Shown one piece after another: positions 1-4,623 of a DNA stretch of 5,550 nt (position 1 is the first letter of the stretch; each line of letters opens with the position of its first letter). The notes beneath the pieces were generated by a model. That model had not been told where the DNA came from. It did no database searches and worked only from the letters and a program-made list of their open reading frames with translations. The translations under genes were made by a program, and so were the position numbers. The DNA lies in contig DDXK01000021.1 in NCBI GenBank assembly GCA_002347185.1, positions 1-5,550 of the forward strand. The letters are read 5' to 3'. This DNA comes from Desulfobulbaceae bacterium UBA2262. Lineage in GTDB: Bacteria; Desulfobacterota; Desulfobulbia; Desulfobulbales; Desulfurivibrionaceae.

Positions 1-1617
1 GTGCAGGGTGGTGGTCTTGCCGGAGCCGGTGGGCCCCACCACCAGCATCAGCCCGTAGGGCAGATCGAGGAGGCGGCGCAGCTCGACGAGGTTCCGCTCG
101 GAAAGGCCCATCTTGTCCAGGGGCATGGCCGAGCCGGCGGCAAGAATGCGCAGGACCATGTCTTCGTTGCCGCCATGGGTGGGCAGCGTGGCCACGCGCA
201 GCTCGATGGCCCCCTTCCTGGTTTTGAATTTGATCTTGCCATCCTGGGGCAGGCGTCTTTCCGCGATGTCGAGCTTGGCGATGATCTTCAGCCGCGAGAC
301 GAGGGAGCGCTTGTAGGTGTGCGGGATATTTTTGTAATGGCTGCAGGCGCCGTCGATGCGGAAGCGGACCGAGGTGCCCTTCCGGCCGGGCAGCGATTCG
401 ATATGGATGTCCGAGGCGTTGCGGGCCACGGCGTCCTCGATGATTTTGTTGGCCATCTGCACGACGACGCCGTCGGCGGCGCTGCCGAGCCCTTCCTCCT
501 CGTCGCCGCGATCATCTCCCTCTTCGAGGATCTCCAGGGATTCGAAGACGTCGTGGCTCGGTTCTCCCAGGGTGTATTTCCCGTAGAAGAAATCGATGAA
601 CTTGTTGATGTCCTCCCTGAGGCCGACATTGAAGCTGAAGGGGACGCCATGGAGTATGGAGCGGATGTTGTCCTGCTTGCCGAGATCGTTGGGGTTGTCG
701 GCGAGCACGGTGATGACCTCGCCCACCTGGCCAATGGGGATGAAAACATTGCTCCGGAAATAACTTTCCTTGACGCCCTGGATGCAGTGGGGCACCTCCG
801 GGGCCTCGGAGTCGTTGAACTGCACAAAGGGGCATTCGTAGTATTCGGCCAGGGATTCCCCGAGTTGGTGTTTCTCGATGCCGAAATCGCTGCGCAGCAC
901 GTTGTCCAGGGTGTTGTTGTTCTGCCGCGCCTTCTGCTTGGCCGCGTCGAACTGGGCCGGGGTGATGAGCTTGTTGCGGATCAGCCCGTAAAACTGGCCG
1001 TATTTGGTGGTGGTCTGCGAGAGGGTGGAAAGGCGCTTCCTGGCGTTATGGTAGGAGGGATCGATGGTGACGATCTCCTGCAGGGCCTTGATGGTGAAAG
1101 GGATAGAGCCGGTGCGTTCGTAGGTGATGGCCAGGAGGTCGAGGAGGCGGAGACGCTCCTCCTTTTTGACGAGGTCGCTTTTTTTGCTGGCCGCCTCGAA
1201 ATGCTCAATGGCCTCGAAGGGCTTGTCCAACTGCAGGCAGCATTCGCCCAGCTTGGTATGCACGGCGGCCGGCCGGTACTCGCTGGAGAGAAGCGCGCGG
1301 AACTCTTCGGCCGCCTCGTTGTAAAAACCAGCCACCATCAGACCCAGGCTGTTTTCAAAACGGGTTGCCTCGCTGAGGGGGGCTGCTCCGCCCCTGCCGC
1401 CAGCCTCGGTGCTGGCCGAGCCGGCATCGGTTTGCAGGGCGACCAGCCGTTCTTCCACCTTGTCCCGGAGGATCGGCTCCTCGCTGCCGACCAGGGTCAG
1501 CAGGGATTCGTAGATGGCAAGAGCCTCTTCGGTGAGGCCCTGCGCGGCATAGAGATCCGCTTCGGCGAGGCGCGCTTCGATGGTTTCCTTACTGGCCTGG
1601 GGGGTAGTCGTGCTCAT
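1..1617 (-). CDS. TPR-containing GspE/PilB-family secretion/pilus assembly ATPase (partial, C-terminus beyond window)
   Basis: Only the first 539 codons are present. The chain is cut just after Walker A, so Walker B, the His box and the zinc-binding region are not visible. Family role: cytoplasmic hexameric ATPases that power type IV pilus extension or type II secretion. Seen in order: four TPR-like helix pairs at about residues 13-46, 86-118, 118-150 and 156-190; an MshEN/T2SSE_N-like region at about 205-345; an acidic stretch at 361-376; and the ATPase N-domain with ASDIHIE (401-407), RFRIDG (418-423), ERRLPQDG (453-460) and P-loop GPTGSGKT (528-535). Ordinary PilB has roughly 300-330 residues before the P-loop, so about 200 extra N-terminal residues carry the TPRs. 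The ATG is the first start after an in-frame TAA. It lies 10 bases after the upstream stop, and the nearest AGGAG is 17 bases away, so translational coupling is likely. The family is certain. Whether it serves a pilus or a secretion system is not visible. Confidence 0.93.
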   Translation of the reverse strand, partial: MSTTTPQASKETIEARLAEADLYAAQGLTEEALAIYESLLTLVGSEEPILRDKVEERLVALQTDAGSASTEAGGRGGAAPLSEATRFENSLGLMVAGFYNEAAEEFRALLSSEYRPAAVHTKLGECCLQLDKPFEAIEHFEAASKKSDLVKKEERLRLLDLLAITYERTGSIPFTIKALQEIVTIDPSYHNARKRLSTLSQTTTKYGQFYGLIRNKLITPAQFDAAKQKARQNNNTLDNVLRSDFGIEKHQLGESLAEYYECPFVQFNDSEAPEVPHCIQGVKESYFRSNVFIPIGQVGEVITVLADNPNDLGKQDNIRSILHGVPFSFNVGLREDINKFIDFFYGKYTLGEPSHDVFESLEILEEGDDRGDEEEGLGSAADGVVVQMANKIIEDAVARNASDIHIESLPGRKGTSVRFRIDGACSHYKNIPHTYKRSLVSRLKIIAKLDIAERRLPQDGKIKFKTRKGAIELRVATLPTHGGNEDMVLRILAAGSAMPLDKMGLSERNLVELRRLLDLPYGLMLVVGPTGSGKTTTLH

Positions 1618-1627
1618 GGGGTGGGGC

Positions 1628-3013
1628 TCAGACGCTCCTGATCGTTATGACGGCAATGCTTTTGCCGCCAAGCTCCAGTTGGCCGGCAAAAAGGGAGTCC
1701 GGTTCCCGGGCCGGAGTCCAGCTGGCGGTTGCCGGAACCTCGATTTGCCGGCTCGGCTCCGGGAGCCAGAAGGCCAGGCAGCAGTTCCCCTTGCAGGCGA
1801 TGAGCAGGGTGTTCTCCTCCGGTCCCGGGGCAGGGCCGACCACCGGCACGCGCAGGGCCTTCAGGGTGGACTCGTCCTGGCGGAGCAGCTCACCCTTGAT
1901 CGCCGGGCTGATCTTGCCGAAGAAGCCTTTTTTGAGATTCGTGAGGGCATAGAAGGGGGCGTCGGTTTTCTTCGGGGGCTTTGCCTCGTAAGCGATCTGT
2001 TCGGGAACAAAGGCCACGCTCCTGCCTCCCCAGGAGGCGGTGGCCAGGAGCGGCCAGGGACAGGGCCGGCTTTCCGTCTCGGCGACCGCGGCCTCCTCGC
2101 TCGGCGGCTGCGTGCCAGGGCGGTAGTCGCCGGCCAGGGCCGCGATCAGGCTCTGCCTCTCCTTTTCCAGCCGTTCCCGGAGCTCAACGTGAATGGCGAG
2201 CAGTTTTTCGTAGCCGGGTGATTTGGCGAAAAGATTTTCCAGGGGGATGATTCTTTTTTCTATGCATTTTTCCAGCACCGTGAGGTGGACGTTTACCGCC
2301 TCAGCCAGGCCAGCGGGGGCGGGGGCGGGTATCGCCGCCGGCAGTTCAAGGCCGAGGTCCGCAGCTTCGGCCCTGGGCTCTCTGGTCCGGCTCTTTTCCG
2401 GAGCCGGCGGGGGGGGCGGTTCTTCCTTCGCCTCGCTTCCGGCCGGAGCGGCCGCGACAAGCTTGGTGTAATCCTTGGGGATATTGGGTACTGCTGAGCG
2501 CAATTCCGAGAGAGTGGGGTCGATGAGGGTGTCTTCAAGCAGGGAGAGATCCTCGGCCCGCGCCACGGCGAGCAGGGTGTGGAGGCCCTCCTTCAGGGTT
2601 TTCGGGGCCGAGGTCGGCACACTCTGCGGGGCCACGGACATCGCTTCGAGGATTTTCTCCATCAGGGTGAAAATCTCGCCCACGGCTCCGGATTTGGTCG
2701 CATCGAAGGTCTTCTGGATTTCCGCCAGGCCGGAGCGGCAGGTGGCGATGTTGGCGGCGGAGATTTCCCATTCCAGGGAAAGCAGGGCTTCTTCAAAGGC
2801 CGCGTATTCCTGCGGGAGGGCGACCGCCGTCTCTGGCGCTGCCGACGCTTCGCACTGCGGGACGGCGCCCGCAGGAGCCGGATCCTCTGGTGCTGTACCG
2901 GCGGCAGTGGGCGCCGGTTTTTTTTCTCCCGGTTGGGCAAAGGGGATGAACAGGTTGTCGATGGCTTCGTCGATCTCGCTGTGGAAATCTTTCCCGGGCT
3001 TCTTGTCGATCAT
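1628..3013 (-). CDS. Linker-rich hypothetical protein with divergent CheW-like C-terminal region
   Basis: This is a 461-residue cytoplasmic-looking protein with no signal peptide or membrane segment; I do not recognise a named gene. Seen in order: a short amphipathic N-terminal segment (residues 12-25) with IDNLF at 18-22; a Pro/Ala-rich linker (31-66); a helical acidic region (67-180) containing LEWEIS; a second linker with a run of six prolines (about 199-204); a helical, coiled-coil-like segment (236-296); and a beta-rich C-terminal region (about 320-461). The last part follows the CheW pattern: an opening strand ASWGGRSVAFVPEQI, a middle strand with NTLLIACKGNCCLAFWLPEP, and a terminal FAGQLELGGKSIAVITI. 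The CheW assignment is my reading of the pattern, at moderate confidence. If right, it is an adaptor of the kind that links chemosensory-type partners. The ATG follows a strong AAGGAGAA at a 7-base spacing. It sits 52 bases after mglA and 10 bases before the TPR-ATPase, so it is probably co-transcribed. Confidence 0.88.
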   Translation of the reverse strand: MIDKKPGKDFHSEIDEAIDNLFIPFAQPGEKKPAPTAAGTAPEDPAPAGAVPQCEASAAPETAVALPQEYAAFEEALLSLEWEISAANIATCRSGLAEIQKTFDATKSGAVGEIFTLMEKILEAMSVAPQSVPTSAPKTLKEGLHTLLAVARAEDLSLLEDTLIDPTLSELRSAVPNIPKDYTKLVAAAPAGSEAKEEPPPPPAPEKSRTREPRAEAADLGLELPAAIPAPAPAGLAEAVNVHLTVLEKCIEKRIIPLENLFAKSPGYEKLLAIHVELRERLEKERQSLIAALAGDYRPGTQPPSEEAAVAETESRPCPWPLLATASWGGRSVAFVPEQIAYEAKPPKKTDAPFYALTNLKKGFFGKISPAIKGELLRQDESTLKALRVPVVGPAPGPEENTLLIACKGNCCLAFWLPEPSRQIEVPATASWTPAREPDSLFAGQLELGGKSIAVITIRSV

Positions 3014-3020
3014 GCGCTTG

Positions 3021-3028
3021 TTCTCCTT
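3021..3028 (-). promoter_or_regulatory. Ribosome binding site of the CheW-like gene
   Basis: Read on the minus strand the bases are AAGGAGAA, 7 bases before the ATG at 3013. This fixes the start of the 461-residue protein and shows it can be translated independently despite lying within the operon. Confidence 0.8.
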
Positions 3029-3065
3029 GAAAAACCGTTAAAGCATCGGGGAGGAGCGGACAGTG

Positions 3066-3686
3066 TTATTTGCGATCGTGCAGCAGATGTTTGTTGGCGA
3101 CATACCGGACTGTCAGTTTGCTGATTTCCCGCAAGGTCTCAAAGACGCCCATGCCGGTCACCGCCGAGGCCTCGAAGGTTTTTACCTTGAGGGTGCTGTT
3201 GAGATCCGCCTCAAGTTCCTCAACGGTCAGGGTCGGAATGGGAGTATCCACCAGGTCCCGCTTGTTGAACTGGATGACCAGGGGCATTTCCTCGAGCTTG
3301 AGCCCGTAATCAAGGAGATTTTTCCGCAGATCCTCCAGGCTTTCGATGTTGCGCTCGCGGCGGACCTGCAGGGGGTCGGCGACAAAAACCAGTCCGTCGA
3401 CCCCCTTCAGGACCAGCTTCCGGGTCGCGGCGTACATCACCTGGCCGGGCACGGTGTAGAGCTGGATGCGGATGTTGAAGCCCTGGATGGTGCCCAGGTT
3501 CAGGGGGAGAAGATCGAAGAAAAGGGTTCTGTCCCCCTTGGTCTCGATGGTCAGCATCTTGCCCCTGGTGTTGTCGGCCATGGAGCTGTGCACGGTGAGG
3601 AGGTTTGTGGTCTTTCCGCAACGGCCCGGGCCGTAATAGACGATCTTGCAGTGGACTTCGCGTTTGCTGAGGTCGATAAGGGCCAT
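3066..3686 (-). CDS. mglA: MglA-family small Ras-like GTPase (polarity/motility switch)
   Basis: This 206-residue protein is full length for the MglA family (Myxococcus MglA is about 195). MglA is a GTP/GDP switch that sets front-rear polarity and controls type IV pili and gliding in Myxococcus. Seen: P-loop GPGRCGKT at 19-26, Arg53 in TKGDRTLFFD, the family-typical TVPGQ at 78-82 in place of Ras DxAGQ, NKRD at 141-144, and a C-terminal EASAVTGMGVFETL segment in the G5 position. Arg53 and Gln82 fall at the same positions as the catalytic residues described for characterised MglA proteins, so GTP hydrolysis is probably intact. The P-loop has Arg22 where Myxococcus MglA has Leu. The ATG lies 3 bases after the mglB stop, and its ribosome binding site (GAGGG) overlaps the end of mglB, so the two are translationally linked, as expected for a GTPase and its activator. 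The family call is near certain. The process it controls here is inferred. Confidence 0.97.
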   Translation of the reverse strand: MALIDLSKREVHCKIVYYGPGRCGKTTNLLTVHSSMADNTRGKMLTIETKGDRTLFFDLLPLNLGTIQGFNIRIQLYTVPGQVMYAATRKLVLKGVDGLVFVADPLQVRRERNIESLEDLRKNLLDYGLKLEEMPLVIQFNKRDLVDTPIPTLTVEELEADLNSTLKVKTFEASAVTGMGVFETLREISKLTVRYVANKHLLHDRK

Positions 3687-3689
3687 GAA

Positions 3690-4085
3690 TCATCCCTCGA
3701 AAATTTGCAGAATGGTATTGGTGAGTTCGGCAACCCGGCAACGGACCAGGCCAAGAGAGACTTCCTCCCCGAAGATGGTGATGAGGATCAGCTCTTCGCC
3801 AATGCGGCCGAAGTGGATATTGCCGTTTTTGCCCTTGTGGAAGAGCAGGGAGAAATCTTCTTCGCCGATCAGTTTGGCGATCTGGGAGGTCGCGCCCAGG
3901 TTGGCGGCGGCCAGGGCGGCCAGGGAGATGGCGTCGATTTCCTGCGAATCCTGGCCGCAGTTGGAAAGAATGTTGCCGGCGCCATCGATGAGCAGTGCGG
4001 TGCGGACTCCCGCCTGGATCAGCGAGCTTTCAATGGCCGTTCTGGCTTTATCGAGGATTTCCGCTGTGAGGATAAAGTCTTGCAT
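3690..4085 (-). CDS. mglB: MglB-like roadblock/LC7 domain protein (putative MglA GTPase-activating partner)
   Basis: The protein has 131 residues and is almost entirely one roadblock/LC7 domain. In this family, MglB dimers bind MglA and stimulate its GTP hydrolysis, restricting MglA-GTP to one cell pole. Seen: the strand and turn ALLIDGAGNILSNCGQ (30-45), helix ISLAALAAANLGATSQIAKL (53-72) followed by IGEEDFSLLFHKGKNG, then FGEEVSLGLVRCRV (105-118) and a final helix ending in ILQIFEG. The pattern SLAxLxAxNxxA...AKLIGE...F.....FHxG and F....SLGLVRxR matches my memory of Myxococcus MglB. That protein is about 159 residues; this one stops just after the domain and lacks the C-terminal tail. ATG is preceded by AGGAGC with a 9-base gap. 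It is first in the minus-strand cluster and 3 bases ahead of mglA. Since bacteria have many roadblock proteins, the MglB call leans on both the motifs and the neighbouring mglA. Confidence 0.92.
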   Translation of the reverse strand: MQDFILTAEILDKARTAIESSLIQAGVRTALLIDGAGNILSNCGQDSQEIDAISLAALAAANLGATSQIAKLIGEEDFSLLFHKGKNGNIHFGRIGEELILITIFGEEVSLGLVRCRVAELTNTILQIFEG

Positions 4086-4094
4086 GTCCCGGAT

Positions 4095-4100
4095 GCTCCT
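4095..4100 (-). promoter_or_regulatory. Ribosome binding site of mglB
   Basis: The minus strand reads AGGAGC, 9 bases before the ATG at 4085. The reading frame stays open upstream, so this site is what supports choosing this start. Confidence 0.75.
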
Positions 4101-4105
4101 GCAGT

Positions 4106-4201
4106 GGGGGTGGCGTGGTTCCCTGGCTCTGGCAGTCGGAGGAGGCTCCCTGCGCGGGGGCGTTCCGGCCGGATGTGTTCCGTTGTCTGGGGGGTGGCGT
4201 G
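4106..4201. repeat. Pair of 12-base direct repeats, 84 bases apart
   Basis: GGGGGTGGCGTG occurs at 4106-4117 and again, without mismatch, at 4190-4201. Each copy is followed by a T-containing stretch (GTT and TTT). The offset of 84 bases is about eight helical turns. Both copies lie in the presumed untranslated leader of mglB. They could be protein-binding sites on one face of the DNA, but the G-run makes a chance repeat possible. Confidence 0.45.
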
Positions 4202-4239
4202 TTTATCATGCTGAATTCAAGGAAAAAATACGTTTCTAT

Positions 4240-4268
4240 CGTGTACATGGAAAAAAAAAGCATGTCAA
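4240..4268 (-). promoter_or_regulatory. Candidate sigma-70-type promoter for the mglB-mglA cluster
   Basis: The minus strand carries a perfect TTGACA (4268-4263). After 17 bases, which include a run of nine T, comes TACACG (4245-4240), only a 3-of-6 match to TATAAT; an alternative CACGAT lies at 19 bases. A start near 4233 would give a leader of about 148 bases before mglB. The -35 box is convincing. The -10 is weak, so the promoter could depend on an activator. Not experimentally shown. Confidence 0.5.
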
Positions 4269-4309
4269 GGGGAAAGCGTGTGCGCGGGGCTGGCGTCTCC
4301 GCTCTTTCC

Positions 4310-4337
4310 GGGGCGGGGAGGGCAGGGGAGGTGGGGG
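4310..4337 (+). other. Potential G-quadruplex-forming G-tract cluster
   Basis: The plus strand has five G-tracts of 4, 4, 3, 4 and 5 bases separated by loops of 1, 1, 2 and 4 bases. This satisfies the usual four-tract quadruplex rule with very short loops. It lies about 40 bases upstream of the -35 box of the mglB promoter, in a longer purine-rich strand that continues to about 4377. Folding is predicted from pattern only. Confidence 0.5.
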
Positions 4338-4503
4338 AGCCCGTACGGAGAAAAAAGGGGTGGAGAGGGCGGAAAGCACGGTATTTCATGGAGAAGATTG
4401 CCGCGTCGAAAGTATTGCTCTGGGAATCTCTTTGTGGTACGTTGCAAAATTGAGTGTTTTCTGCAGGGCTGGGTCGGCCGATTCAGTCGGGAAATTCTCT
4501 CTT

Positions 4504-4525
4504 TGACAGCCGGTTTCCGGTGTCA
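4504..4525 (+). promoter_or_regulatory. Interrupted inverted repeat overlapping a TTGACA box, upstream of the biotin carboxylase gene
   Basis: The arms are TGACA then CCGG on the left (4504-4508, 4510-4513), a TTT centre, and CCGG then TGTCA on the right (4517-4520, 4521-4525). A single unpaired G at 4509 interrupts the left arm. The left end overlaps a perfect TTGACA at 4503-4508. Used as a -35 box, it has no good -10 at 15-18 bases. It may be an operator, or a hairpin in RNA started further upstream. No T-run follows, so it is not a typical terminator. Confidence 0.4.
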
Positions 4526-4557
4526 TTTCCGTTCACGCCATTACGTTGTTTACCATT

Positions 4558-4563
4558 TATATA
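4558..4563 (+). promoter_or_regulatory. Possible -10 element for the biotin carboxylase gene
   Basis: TATATA sits in an AT-rich patch. The only upstream -35-like sequence is TTCACG at 4532-4537, at a 20-base spacing, longer than the usual 16-19. A start near 4570 would give a leader of about 54 bases. Support is weak. Confidence 0.25.
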
Positions 4564-4612
4564 GGCAGGAGGCGAATCGTGCGGTTCCCTTCCTGGAAAT
4601 TGCTTCATTCAT

Positions 4613-4619
4613 GAGGTGA
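4613..4619 (+). promoter_or_regulatory. Ribosome binding site that sets the TTG start of the biotin carboxylase
   Basis: GAGGTGA lies just before TTG at 4624, with 7 bases between the GAGG core and the start codon. An in-frame TGA at 4612-4614 overlaps this site, so translation cannot begin further upstream. Confidence 0.8.
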
Positions 4620-4623
4620 TCGC

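Larger units (their letters stand above)
4086..4623. other. Divergent intergenic region (538 bases) without a supported gene
   Basis: The region separates the leftward mglB cluster from the rightward biotin carboxylase and must hold both promoters. It contains short open frames on both strands, but none shows a recognisable domain or good initiation signals together with a plausible composition. No tRNA-like fold and no hairpin followed by a T-run was seen. It is compositionally uneven: 4290-4380 is strongly purine-rich on the plus strand, and 4200-4260 is AT-rich. The specific elements are listed separately. Confidence 0.75.

Noticed and set aside
1..1641. Long plus-strand open frame of 546 codons opposite the TPR-ATPase gene
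   Set aside because: It is the mirror of a real GC-rich gene. The minus strand carries unmistakable GspE/PilB motifs including Walker A, while the plus-strand product has no recognisable domain and a repetitive Gly/Val/Leu/Asp composition.
3063..4214. Plus-strand open frame of 383 codons opposite mglA and mglB
   Set aside because: The minus strand encodes clear MglA and roadblock proteins with ribosome binding sites. The opposite frame looks like an antisense shadow and shows no domain.
4341..4348. Palindrome CCGTACGG as an operator
   Set aside because: Eight bases only, single copy, and such GC-rich palindromes are expected by chance at this composition.
4048..4389. Minus-strand open frame of 113 codons upstream of and overlapping mglB
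   Set aside because: It overlaps the start of mglB out of frame and spans the candidate promoter. Its product is Pro/Arg-rich without recognisable features.
4593..4606. Sigma-54-like promoter (TGG...TTGC) before the biotin carboxylase
   Set aside because: The GG and GC elements are only 5 bases apart instead of the required spacing of about 10.
4278..4619. Plus-strand open frame of 113 codons in the intergenic region, ending at the biotin carboxylase ribosome binding site
   Set aside because: No domain and no convincing ribosome binding site. It runs through the G-tract cluster and an AT-rich promoter-like patch, so a chance frame is more likely.
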